From contig JAFQDI010000166.1 in NCBI GenBank assembly GCA_017416055.1, positions 1-12,886 of the forward strand: a stretch of DNA of 12,886 nucleotides, in the 5' to 3' direction. A program made the translations under genes and the position numbers. Source of the stretch: Lachnospiraceae bacterium (GTDB lineage Bacteria; Bacillota_A; Clostridia; Lachnospirales; Lachnospiraceae). This document shows positions 1-6,917 of this stretch, piece by piece (position 1 is the first letter of the stretch; each line of letters opens with the position of its first letter). The notes below the pieces were generated by a model. The model made no database searches and was not told the origin of the DNA. It worked only from the letters and a program-made list of their open reading frames with translations.

Positions 1-787
1 CGGTTCTCCACGATATCGCAAATGCCAATGCCGTGCTTGCCACCGAGAACATTCAGTTTTTCAATGATTTCAGACAGCTTCATTTTCTCACCATTCAGTG
101 CGACAGGCTTTCCTGCCTCGAAAGAGATGGAAATCTCCTCGGGTTCATCGGGAGCCTTCTCAGGGGTTACGCCCAACACCAGCATGTGATCATACAGCGG
201 TGCATTCGCGGGATCTTCCAGTTCCAGCCCTCATGGCTGATATGCCAAATGTTTCTATCACGGCTGTAGCTGTTATTTGCCTTGAAGGGAAGATCGATAT
301 TTCTCGCTGCGCAGTACTCCAGTTCCTCCTCACGGGACTTGATATCCCAGATTCTCCAGGGTGCGATGATCTTCAGATCGGGTGCCAAAGCCTTGATACC
401 CAGTTCGAAACGAACCTGATCATTTCCTTTTCCGGTGGCACCGTGACAGATGGCAACCGCACCTTCCTTCTTCGCGATGTCAACCAGAATCTTCGCGATC
501 AGCGGACGCGCCATCGCGGTACCAAGAAGATACTTGTTCTCATAAGCCGCATCAGCCTTGATGCAGGGAAGGATGTACTCGTCGCAGAACTCATCCACCA
601 CGTGCTCAATGTACAGTTTAGATGCACCGGTGTACTTTGCACGCTCCTCCAGACCATCCAGTTCGTTGCCCTGTCCCACGTCGATGCAGACACAGATTAC
701 TTCATAATCATAGTTCTCCTTCAGCCAGGGAATCAGTACGGTCGTATCCAGACCGCCGGAATATGCCAAAATTACTTTTTCTTTCAT
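1..787 (-). CDS. argG: Argininosuccinate synthase, 3'-truncated by window edge, apparent frameshift
   Basis: ArgG joins citrulline and aspartate using ATP to give argininosuccinate in the cytoplasm, the penultimate step of arginine synthesis. The start at 787 gives [18 protein letters not shown], the P-loop-like ATP pyrophosphatase motif SGGLDT near residues 10-15, and has GGAGGA at 796-801 eight bases upstream; a longer in-frame start at 853 lacks such support. Family blocks such as [26 protein letters not shown] and, in another frame, [16 protein letters not shown] are clear. The reading frame breaks after about residue 187 (bases near 227): restoring one base there rejoins the family sequence, which then stays open to base 1 (DIVENR). 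About 262 of roughly 400 residues are in the window. The break may be a true mutation or a sequence error. The gene is divergent from the YdcZ-like gene. Confidence 0.93.
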
Positions 788-854
788 TATCTTGATCCTC
801 CAAACTCTGTTGTTTTCATCCGGATGGCATCTTCCCACCCGCTCATTGCTCATA

Positions 855-883
855 AATATACACCATCATTGCATAAATTGCAA
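855..883 (-). promoter_or_regulatory. Predicted sigma-A promoter of argG
   Basis: Read on the minus strand, TTGCAA (878-883) is followed by a 17-bp spacer and TATATT (855-860). Both boxes are close to consensus and lie about 70-95 bases upstream of the argG start, leaving a leader of roughly 60 bases. The -35 box forms one arm of the palindrome at 869-883, so a bound repressor would block polymerase. Inferred from sequence only. Confidence 0.6.
869..883. promoter_or_regulatory. Palindromic operator candidate over the argG promoter (possible ArgR box)
   Basis: TTGCATAAATTGCAA is a perfect inverted repeat, TTGCA-N5-TGCAA, covering the argG -35 box and part of the spacer. ArgR/AhrC boxes in many bacteria are AT-rich palindromes with TG(A/C)AT-type half sites, so ArgR is the natural candidate in front of an arginine gene. 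No argR gene lies in the window, so the regulator assignment is inference. Confidence 0.45.
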
Positions 884-966
884 GCAAAAACGTATTTTTT
901 TGCAAAATACAGGATTTTTATGCATTTTCATCTGATATTGCGTTTAATTTTATGCAATTCCACCGA

Positions 967-980
967 TGAATATTTTTTCA
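967..980. promoter_or_regulatory. Second ArgR-box-like site
   Basis: TGAATATTTTTTCA matches the classical ARG-box core TGAAT-N4-ATTCA except for one base in the right half (TTTCA). It lies about 85 bp from the palindrome at 869-883, in the same divergent intergenic region, and 59 bases upstream of the YdcZ-like start. A pair of such sites would suit a hexameric ArgR. Could be chance in AT-rich DNA. Confidence 0.35.
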
Positions 981-1038
981 CAATTTTCTCCATATTAACA
1001 CTAATCATTGCGAATATCAACTGTTTTGGAGGTATTTT

Positions 1039-1467
1039 ATGTTTGGAATCATTACTGCACTGATCTCAGGCGCACTGATGAGTATTCAGGGTGTATTCAA
1101 TACCGGGGTCACCAAGCAGACAAGCCTTTGGGTAGCCACCGGCTTTGTTCAGCTCACCGCATTCCTCGTCTGCGTCGCCGCATGGTTTTTCACCGGCAGG
1201 GAAAGCGTTTCGGCCATCGCATCGGTCCGGCCCGGATATCTTCTTCTCGGCGGGGTGATCGGAGCGTTCATCACGATGACGGTGGTGAAAAGTATGGACG
1301 GGCTCGGTCCCGCAAAGGCAACACTCCTGATCGTCGTCGCCCAGCTGGCTGTCTCCTACCTGATCGAACTGTTCGGTTTATTCGGCGCAGACAAGGCCGA
1401 TTTCTCTTGGCGGAAGCTTTTCGGAATGGCGGTTGCCGTGGCCGGAATCGTCATTTTCCAGAAATAG
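1039..1467 (+). CDS. DMT superfamily YdcZ-like (DUF606) membrane protein
   Basis: A 142-residue, strongly hydrophobic protein with four to five predicted membrane segments (about residues 2-22, 32-52, 66-86, 92-116 and 124-140). The N-terminus MFGIITALISGALMSIQGVFN, with the SIQG-(V/F)-N element, and the GGVIGAF and GPAKATLLIVVAQL blocks are typical of the YdcZ/DUF606 branch of the drug/metabolite transporter superfamily, whose members are about 140-150 residues long and often act or occur in pairs. Here only one copy is seen. TTTGGAGG ends six bases before the ATG. It is divergent from argG, so it could share arginine-linked control, but substrate is unknown. No terminator is visible before the next promoter, 25 bases downstream. 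Confidence 0.85.
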   Translation: MFGIITALISGALMSIQGVFNTGVTKQTSLWVATGFVQLTAFLVCVAAWFFTGRESVSAIASVRPGYLLLGGVIGAFITMTVVKSMDGLGPAKATLLIVVAQLAVSYLIELFGLFGADKADFSWRKLFGMAVAVAGIVIFQK

Positions 1468-1491
1468 TCCACATATTCTTCATGTTTTCCC

Positions 1492-1520
1492 TTGACCGTT
1501 TTCGCTTTTCAAGCTATTAT
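1492..1520 (+). promoter_or_regulatory. Predicted sigma-A promoter of the deacetylase gene array
   Basis: TTGACC (1492-1497), a 17-bp spacer and TATTAT (1515-1520) make a near-consensus promoter just after the YdcZ-like stop. Transcription would begin near 1527 and give a leader of about 40 bases before the ATG at 1566. It suggests vegetative expression of the first two deacetylase genes rather than a purely sporulation-specific promoter. Confidence 0.7.
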
Positions 1521-1565
1521 TTTAGTGGGGATTTTTATCAAAAAATGTCAATAGGGGGATTTCAC

Positions 1566-2774
1566 ATGAAGACAAAAGCAAAATTCAACCACCTGCTGTG
1601 CATTCTTCTGGTCCTGGGAATGATCGGGTCCTGCACAGGCTGTAGCCGCCCTTCCGGCACGGATACGTCCACAGGAGAACATCCTGCAGAGAGTTCAACC
1701 GACATCATGTCGGGAAGCTTTGGAACCGTCGGTTTCGGACCGGAGGGCACGACCGAATCGGAGGCAACCGAGGAAGAGTCCACCGTCGAAGAGACACCGG
1801 AAGAAAGCACACAGGCACCTGCTTCCGACGGTCCTTATACCTTTGAGCCACGGAATGAAACCGTGTACACTACAGCAAATCTGAATATCCGAAGAGGACC
1901 TTCCACTGATACGGAGATCGTGACCACACTTTCTCTCAGCACACCGATCACACGAACCGGTTACCACGAGGAGTGGAGCCGCCTGGACTTCGGCGGCATC
2001 GTTGTTTACGCCGTTTCCGAGTACCTGACTACCGTGAAGCCAAATATTCCGGATGTGGATATCAATGTCGATGATCTGGACACGAAAATCCGTCATTTCG
2101 GTTACGACCCCAACGGTCCGCGCGACGCGAACAATGCGCCCGCTGACATGGCCTGGTATATCCACAACTGGGGTAAGTGGGCAACATTCCTTAGAGATAC
2201 CAGTAAAAAAGAAATCTATCTCACCTTTGATATGGGTTATGAGATCGGCTATACCGCTCAGATTCTGGATGTCCTGAAGGAACATAATATCAAAGCGGTC
2301 TTTTTCCTTGTGGGTGAGTACGCTGAGACTGCTCCCGATCTGGTATGGCGAATGATCAATGAGGGACATATCCTCGGAAACCATTCCTATGGCCACCCTG
2401 CCGGCGGAGTTCCTTCTCTTTCCATTGAGGATCAGATTGCCGACACGATGTATATGCACAATCTGGTACTGGACAAATACGGTTATGATATGAAGCTCTA
2501 CCGCTTCCCTTCCGGAACCTACAGTACCCAGTCACTGGAAGTCATTTCCCAGTTGGGCTATGACCATGTTTTTTACAGTTTTTGCTACCGCGATTATTAT
2601 GTAGATAATCAGCCGGATCCCACAACGTCTTTGGAAACTTGTTTGAGAGAACTGCATCCCGGCGCGATTTATATGTTCCACACCGTTTCCTCGACCAATG
2701 CACAGATCTTTGATGACTGGGTTGAAGGCGTACTGGCCAGAGGTTACACATTCGGCGTTTATCCTGTCGAGTAA
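1566..2774 (+). CDS. SH3-domain polysaccharide deacetylase lipoprotein, PdaA-like (copy 1)
   Basis: A 402-residue secreted protein predicted to remove acetyl groups from peptidoglycan sugars. Order: signal peptide with a lipobox at IGSC (Cys23) or CTGC (Cys26); Ser/Thr/Glu-rich linker to about 90; bacterial SH3 domain about 98-160 (LNIRRGPSTDTEIV); NodB/PdaA deacetylase domain about 217-402. Motif 1 is TFDMGYE (Asp222; Met223 where most deacetylases have a second Asp), motif 2 HSYGH gives His273 and His277, motif 3 RFPSGTYS, and HPGAIYMFH carries the late catalytic His. The closest known type is B. subtilis PdaA (TFDNGYE), a MurNAc deacetylase of spore cortex. AGGGGG at 1553-1558 supports this start; the open frame extends upstream only through the YdcZ-like gene. 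Followed 28 bases later by copy 2. Substrate (MurNAc or GlcNAc) is inferred. Confidence 0.88.
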   Translation: MKTKAKFNHLLCILLVLGMIGSCTGCSRPSGTDTSTGEHPAESSTDIMSGSFGTVGFGPEGTTESEATEEESTVEETPEESTQAPASDGPYTFEPRNETVYTTANLNIRRGPSTDTEIVTTLSLSTPITRTGYHEEWSRLDFGGIVVYAVSEYLTTVKPNIPDVDINVDDLDTKIRHFGYDPNGPRDANNAPADMAWYIHNWGKWATFLRDTSKKEIYLTFDMGYEIGYTAQILDVLKEHNIKAVFFLVGEYAETAPDLVWRMINEGHILGNHSYGHPAGGVPSLSIEDQIADTMYMHNLVLDKYGYDMKLYRFPSGTYSTQSLEVISQLGYDHVFYSFCYRDYYVDNQPDPTTSLETCLRELHPGAIYMFHTVSSTNAQIFDDWVEGVLARGYTFGVYPVE

Positions 2775-2802
2775 GAACTACTACATAAGGAGAAAAATCA
2801 AG

Positions 2803-3984
2803 ATGAACCTGAAACGATTACTTTGCATTGTTCTTTCCCTGATCCTTGTCCTGTCCTGCACAGGCTGTAAGGGTGGCTCTGATGATCAGAGCACTCCGGA
2901 AGCGACCAAGGAACCTTCCACTGCAGGCTTCGGCACCGTGGGCGGTGAGCAGACAACAGAAGCTCCCGAGCAGACCACTCCGGAAGCGACCGAAGAACCT
3001 TCCACCGAGGAGCCTTCCACCGAAGCACCCGAACCGGAGACCGACGGCTACCCTTCCTATTCTTATGAAGACAGAAATGAGACCGTATATACCACAGATA
3101 ATCTGAACATCCGTAAAGGCCCGACCACTGATGCAGAGATCGTGACAGTTCTGAAGAAGGGGTCTTCGATCAAGCGAACCGGCTACCATGCAGACTGGAG
3201 CCGCCTGGAATATGAAGGACAGGTCGTTTACGCTGCCAGTGCTTATCTGACCACCGAGGAGCCCGCTACCGACGCACCTTCCGAGCTGGACAACAAACGC
3301 CTCGACTACGGCTATGATCACAACGGAGAACGCGACGCAAACAATATGCCGGTGGCGATGAATTGGTATGTTCGCAACTGGGGCGATCAAGCAGACTTCG
3401 TTCAGGACACCAGCAAAAAGATTATTTACCTCACCATCGATGAGGGTTATGAAAACGGATATACTCCCAGCATCTTAGACACGCTGAAGGAAAAGAATGT
3501 AACCGCAGTCTTCTTCCTGACTGAGCAGTTCGTGGAAGAGTGTCCTCATCTGGTTCAGCGAATGATCGACGAGGGTCACATTTTGGGCAATCATACCTGT
3601 TCTCACCCGGCAAACGGAATGCCGTCGCTGACCGTTGCAGAGCAGGAAGCAGATATCATGAAACTGCACAACATGGTGAAGAATCAGTTTGGTTATGAGA
3701 TGAAGCTGTTCCGTTTCCCTTCCGGTATCTACAGTGACCGCTCCCTGGCTACCGTGACGAATCTGGGTTACCGCAGTGTGTTCTGGAGTGTCAATTACCG
3801 CGACTTCTATGTGAATGATCAGTGGCCGCTCGACAAAGCACTGAAACTCTGCATCGATGAAATTCATCCCGGTGCGATTTATCTGCTGCACGCAGTTTCC
3901 TCTACCAACGCTGCGATCATGGGCGATTTTATCGACCAGGCCAGAGCTTTAGGGTACGAGTTCGGCGTTTATCCGGTGAATTAA
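2803..3984 (+). CDS. SH3-domain polysaccharide deacetylase lipoprotein, PdaA-like (copy 2)
   Basis: A 393-residue paralogue of copy 1 with the same layout: signal peptide ending LSCTGC (Cys near 20 or 23), linker rich in TEE/EPST to about 85, SH3 domain about 93-155, deacetylase domain about 208-393. Motif 1 is TIDEGYE (Asp213, Glu214 in place of the usual second Asp), motif 2 HTCSH (His264, His268), motif 3 RFPSGIYS, and HPGAIYLLH near the end. The ATG at 2803 has AAGGAGA at 2787-2793; an upstream in-frame ATG at 2698 lies inside copy 1 and is rejected because the lipoprotein signal starts at 2803. It probably shares the copy 1 transcript and is followed by a strong terminator. Predicted to act on peptidoglycan outside the membrane. 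Confidence 0.88.
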   Translation: MNLKRLLCIVLSLILVLSCTGCKGGSDDQSTPEATKEPSTAGFGTVGGEQTTEAPEQTTPEATEEPSTEEPSTEAPEPETDGYPSYSYEDRNETVYTTDNLNIRKGPTTDAEIVTVLKKGSSIKRTGYHADWSRLEYEGQVVYAASAYLTTEEPATDAPSELDNKRLDYGYDHNGERDANNMPVAMNWYVRNWGDQADFVQDTSKKIIYLTIDEGYENGYTPSILDTLKEKNVTAVFFLTEQFVEECPHLVQRMIDEGHILGNHTCSHPANGMPSLTVAEQEADIMKLHNMVKNQFGYEMKLFRFPSGIYSDRSLATVTNLGYRSVFWSVNYRDFYVNDQWPLDKALKLCIDEIHPGAIYLLHAVSSTNAAIMGDFIDQARALGYEFGVYPVN

Positions 3985-3987
3985 GTA

Positions 3988-4020
3988 AAAGAGCTGCTGT
4001 ACCCTACAGCGGCTCTTTTT
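3988..4020 (+). terminator. Rho-independent terminator between deacetylase copies 2 and 3
   Basis: A 14-bp stem with one T-G wobble, AAAGAGC-T-GCTGTA (3988-4001) pairing with TACAGC-G-GCTCTTT (4005-4018), a CCC loop, and a run of T that overlaps the stem end to 4020. It starts four bases after the copy 2 stop. It should end the copy 1-2 transcript, yet only 31 bases separate it from the copy 3 start. Confidence 0.85.
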
Positions 4021-4051
4021 CGAAAGATCATACATACCAAGGAGATTCTCC

Positions 4052-5377
4052 ATGAAATTCAGACGTTTTCTTTGCTTTATGTTGGTTGGAGCCCTGCTTC
4101 TTTCCTGTGTCGGATGCCAGGTTCAAGGGTCCAATCACACAACTGCCAATGCTCCGTCGCCTTCCGAGGCACCTTCTCTTTCCCCTACTGAAGAACAGAC
4201 GAAAGTTCCCGCCGAAGAATCAGCCGAACTTCCGCCGGAAGCTTCAACCGAAGAGCCAACAGAAGGTTTAACTGAAGAGCCGACGGAAACTCCTACCGAG
4301 GAATCGACTGAAATTCCGACTGAAGTTCCGACTGAGGAATCGACTGAAATTCCGACTGAAGTTCCGACTGAGGAATCGTCGGAAGAATCGACTGAAATTT
4401 CAACGGAAGCTCCGACGGAAGAATCGACCGAAGCTCCTTCGGGCTATACCTTCCAGCCGGTGGACGAAACGGTTTATACCACTGCTGATTTGAATGTCCG
4501 CAGAGGACCCGACAACCGCGCTGAGATCGTCACGGTAGCGACCAAAGGAACGCCCCTGAAGCGCATCGGCTACCATGCGGATTGGAGCCAGATCGACTAT
4601 AACGGCGAAATCCTTTATGCCGGATCGGCTTTTTTGAGCACTTCCGCTCCAAGTACATCAACCGCACCAGATGATTCTTCCGATTACACTAAGTCCCGGC
4701 CTTTCGGATATGTGCGCAATGAACGCGATGCCCTAAATGTCCCTCTTGCCATGTATAGCTATCAAAATCGTTGGGGACAGTATGCTGATTTCATTCAGGA
4801 TACTTCCCAAAAGGTCATCTATCTGACGATGGACGAGGGATATGAGTACGGGTTCACACCTGCTATTTTGGACATACTAAAGGAAAAAAATGTCAAAGTT
4901 GTTTTTTTTCTGACCGGGCAGTTTGTGAATGAGTGCCCCACTCTTGTTCAGAGAATGATTGACGAAGGCCATATCATCGGAAATCACTCCACCTCTCATC
5001 CCGCAGACGGTATGCCTTCGCTATCCTCTGATGAGCAAACCGCTGATGTCATGAATCTGCACAACAAAGTCTTAGCCCAATTCGGCTATGAGATGAAGCT
5101 GTTCCGTTTCCCTTCCGGCACCTACAGTACATCATCTCTGGAACTGATGGATTCATTGGGATACCGTAGCGTATTTTGGAGTTTCGCCTACCGTGATTTC
5201 TACGTCAATGCCCAGCCGGATCCGACCGAGGCAATGAATATGTGTCTGGGTGAATTACATCCCGGAGCAATCTATCTCCTCCATGCCGTCTCTGCTACCA
5301 ACACCGCGATCCTCGGCGATTGGATTGATGCCGTGAGGGCCCAGGGATACGAATTCGGCATTTACCCGGTGAATTAA
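4052..5377 (+). CDS. SH3-domain polysaccharide deacetylase lipoprotein, PdaA-like (copy 3, long repeat linker)
   Basis: A 441-residue paralogue. Signal peptide with LLSCVGC (candidate lipid Cys at 19 or 22); a long linker, about residues 25-130, made of Pro-Thr-Glu-Glu-Ser units including two perfect EESTEIPTEVPT repeats (83-106); SH3 domain about 138-195 (LNVRRGPDNRAEIV); deacetylase domain about 254-441. Motif 1 is TMDEGYE (Asp261, Glu262), motif 2 HSTSH (His312, His316), motif 3 RFPSGTYS (352-359), and HPGAIYLLH has His411. The linker probably spans the cell wall so that the enzyme reaches outer layers. AAGGAGA at 4039-4045 supports the start. A 32-bp stretch identical to copy 2 (3694-3725 and 5087-5118) shows descent by duplication. 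No promoter was recognised in the 31 bases after the terminator. Confidence 0.88.
   Translation: MKFRRFLCFMLVGALLLSCVGCQVQGSNHTTANAPSPSEAPSLSPTEEQTKVPAEESAELPPEASTEEPTEGLTEEPTETPTEESTEIPTEVPTEESTEIPTEVPTEESSEESTEISTEAPTEESTEAPSGYTFQPVDETVYTTADLNVRRGPDNRAEIVTVATKGTPLKRIGYHADWSQIDYNGEILYAGSAFLSTSAPSTSTAPDDSSDYTKSRPFGYVRNERDALNVPLAMYSYQNRWGQYADFIQDTSQKVIYLTMDEGYEYGFTPAILDILKEKNVKVVFFLTGQFVNECPTLVQRMIDEGHIIGNHSTSHPADGMPSLSSDEQTADVMNLHNKVLAQFGYEMKLFRFPSGTYSTSSLELMDSLGYRSVFWSFAYRDFYVNAQPDPTEAMNMCLGELHPGAIYLLHAVSATNTAILGDWIDAVRAQGYEFGIYPVN
4298..4378 (+). repeat. Perfect 36-bp in-frame tandem repeat (2.25 copies)
   Basis: Copies at 4298-4333 and 4334-4369 are identical, followed by nine bases of a third (4370-4378). 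Each unit encodes EESTEIPTEVPT and is itself built from three related 12-bp pieces ending in CCGACT or TCGACT. Because the unit is a multiple of three, slippage would lengthen or shorten the cell-wall linker of copy 3 without breaking the frame. Flanking sequence contains more degenerate 12-bp versions. Confidence 0.9.
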
Positions 5378-5392
5378 TCCATCTTCTTCCCT

Positions 5393-5425
5393 TTGCGCAG
5401 GATGCGCAATCACAGAGCTCTTTTT
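5393..5425 (+). terminator. Hairpin after deacetylase copy 3, weak terminator candidate
   Basis: A perfect 7-bp stem, TTGCGCA (5393-5399) and TGCGCAA (5403-5409), closes a GGA loop, but the T run (5421-5425) begins 11 bases later, after a palindromic AGAGCTCT. The trailing GCTCTTTTT and the downstream ATACATAC words echo the terminator region between copies 2 and 3, so this may be a decayed duplicate of that terminator. Function as a terminator is uncertain. Confidence 0.35.
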
Positions 5426-5463
5426 AAATGATTAACAATACATACACTTAAGGAGGTCATTCT

Positions 5464-5964
5464 ATGAATTTCAGACGTTTTCTTTGCATCACCCTGATTG
5501 GAGCACTGCTCCTTACCTGTGCAGGCTGTCAGAACAAAAAAACCGATGACACGTCCACTGACGCAAAACAGACTCAGACCGTGAATCCTTTCGGCACGGT
5601 CGAAAATAATGATCAAGAAACCGAAGCCCCTTCTGTTTCCGAAGAGTCTTCTTATGAGCCTACGGAAGCACCGACCGAAGAAAAGACGGAAGGCACTACC
5701 GCTGCAATTGAAGTACCTCCGACGAACGCCCCCTCCACGGACGACCGATTTGTCTACACTTTCGATCCCATAAATGATACCGTTTATACGACCGCAGACC
5801 TGAACATTCGCAAAGAGCCTTATAACGATGCGGAAATTATCGCTGTAGCCCCCAAAGGTACTGCCCTGACCCGAGTGGGCTATCAATACTACTGGAGTCA
5901 GATTATTTACGAAGGTGAAATCTACTATGTAGGCACCCAGTACCTGACTACAACTGCACCGTAA
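5464..5964 (+). CDS. SH3-domain lipoprotein, truncated paralogue lacking the deacetylase domain (copy 4)
   Basis: A 166-residue lipoprotein with signal peptide ending LLTCAGC (Cys near 19 or 22), an acidic Thr/Glu/Pro linker to about residue 95, and an SH3 domain about 105-163 (LNIRKEPYNDAEII). The RKEP in place of RxGP differs from the other copies. The first 18 codons are very like copy 3, including an identical run of bases from TTCAGACG to CTTTGC, and the NPFGTV element recalls FGTV in copies 1 and 2. The gene ends just where the deacetylase domain would begin in its relatives. AAGGAGGT at 5450-5457 is a strong ribosome binding site, so it may be a working wall-binding protein rather than debris. 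Its last 17 bases overlap the 3' end of the sugar kinase gene on the other strand. Confidence 0.82.
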   Translation: MNFRRFLCITLIGALLLTCAGCQNKKTDDTSTDAKQTQTVNPFGTVENNDQETEAPSVSEESSYEPTEAPTEEKTEGTTAAIEVPPTNAPSTDDRFVYTFDPINDTVYTTADLNIRKEPYNDAEIIAVAPKGTALTRVGYQYYWSQIIYEGEIYYVGTQYLTTTAP

Positions 5965-6901
5965 TCTGTTCTCTGTTCTTCAATGCGGTGGTCGCTCCAA
6001 ACTGACTGATTGTCACGGCGGCCGCCGCATTTGCAAATCTTGCACAGTCTTTCGGCATCTTTCCTTCCAACAATCCGCTCAGAAACGCTGCCGCAAAGGT
6101 ATCTCCCGCCCCGGTGGTATCTACCACGTGGATGGCCGGTAATGCCGGAACGCGAATGTAATCTACTGTCTTTTCATGAACGGTGCCAATGAGGCATCCC
6201 TCTTTTCCTAATTTCATCACAATGGTTCCCACCCCGGCTTCCAAAAAGGCCTTCGCTATCTCCTCCGGATCAGTCAGTCCACTCACCATCGCAGCTTCTT
6301 CCAAGTTAGGGAAAATGTAGTCCACAAATCTAAGTGCAGGTGCAATATCTTCGAGTGTTTCCCTGTTTTTACACTTTGTCATATCCGCGCAGACCACATA
6401 CCCGGCTTCTTTTGCCTCGCGAAAAATACGCTCCATCTCGTAGACGGTAAACTCCGGATAGACAAAGATGCTTGCCAACATCAAAATCTTCGCCTTCGGA
6501 AGTCTCTCAATAATCACATCTGCCGGAGACTGCTTTCTCAAACTTCCGCTTGCGGAAGTCACAAAACTGCGCTCACCATTTTTTTCCACCAGCACCAGAT
6601 TGATCCCGGTATCCAGCCCGGGAATCTGCCGGATTCCTTCCGTATTGATTCCCTCCTGACGGCACAGATCAAGAATCATTCTCCCTGCCATGTCATCGCC
6701 GACCCGGCTGATCAGATGAACCTTGTGGCCAAGTCGGGATAAAATAATGCTTTCATTCAAAGCATCTCCGCCCGGATGCATCCGAATCGCATCCACCGGA
6801 TGTGAACCCTTCATAAACACCGTTGAATCTACCGGCCCCGCCGGCACATCGAAAATCGATGCTCCGATGATAATCACCTCTGTCGTGCGTTCTTTTTCCA
6901 T
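5948..6901 (-). CDS. PfkB-family carbohydrate kinase
   Basis: A 317-residue ribokinase-fold enzyme that would phosphorylate a sugar or nucleoside with ATP in the cytoplasm. The N-terminal PfkB signature begins at PGGDALN (43-49) followed by SRLG; the C-terminal signature is DTTGAGDTFAAAFL (261-274) with the anion-hole GAGD and catalytic Asp267. Length is normal for the family. The substrate cannot be read from sequence; ribokinase, fructokinase or 2-keto-3-deoxygluconate kinase-like activities are all possible. GAGGAGA at 6913-6919 precedes the ATG. The start is 16 bases after the stop of the upstream spore-protein gene, so the two may be co-transcribed. Its stop lies within the convergent SH3 gene and no terminator is visible on its strand. 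Confidence 0.88.
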   Translation of the reverse strand: MEKERTTEVIIIGASIFDVPAGPVDSTVFMKGSHPVDAIRMHPGGDALNESIILSRLGHKVHLISRVGDDMAGRMILDLCRQEGINTEGIRQIPGLDTGINLVLVEKNGERSFVTSASGSLRKQSPADVIIERLPKAKILMLASIFVYPEFTVYEMERIFREAKEAGYVVCADMTKCKNRETLEDIAPALRFVDYIFPNLEEAAMVSGLTDPEEIAKAFLEAGVGTIVMKLGKEGCLIGTVHEKTVDYIRVPALPAIHVVDTTGAGDTFAAAFLSGLLEGKMPKDCARFANAAAAVTISQFGATTALKNREQITVQL

Positions 6902-6917
6902 CCTCTGTATCTTCTCC

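Noticed and set aside
98..1063. Long open frame (321 codons) on the plus strand opposite argG
   Set aside because: It runs across argG and the AT-rich divergent control region without family resemblance; argG explains the coding signal on the other strand.
1008..1565. N-terminal extension of deacetylase copy 1 back to 1008
   Set aside because: The extension would read through the YdcZ-like gene in another frame and past the promoter at 1492-1520. The lipoprotein signal peptide begins at 1566 behind AGGGGG.
1695..2459. Minus-strand open frame of 254 codons opposite deacetylase copy 1
   Set aside because: It is opposite the SH3 and deacetylase motifs of copy 1, and similar antisense frames appear opposite copies 2 and 4, as expected from codon bias in repeated genes.
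4025..4051. CATACATA-like words before copies 3 and 4 as sigma-G -10 boxes
   Set aside because: PdaA of B. subtilis is forespore-expressed, which made this tempting, but no matching -35 element lies at the right distance and the words are too close to the ribosome binding sites.
4198..4440. Short repeated units in the copy 3 linker as a CRISPR array
   Set aside because: The units are contiguous and in frame without unique spacers and encode a low-complexity Pro/Thr/Glu linker. It is a coding tandem repeat.
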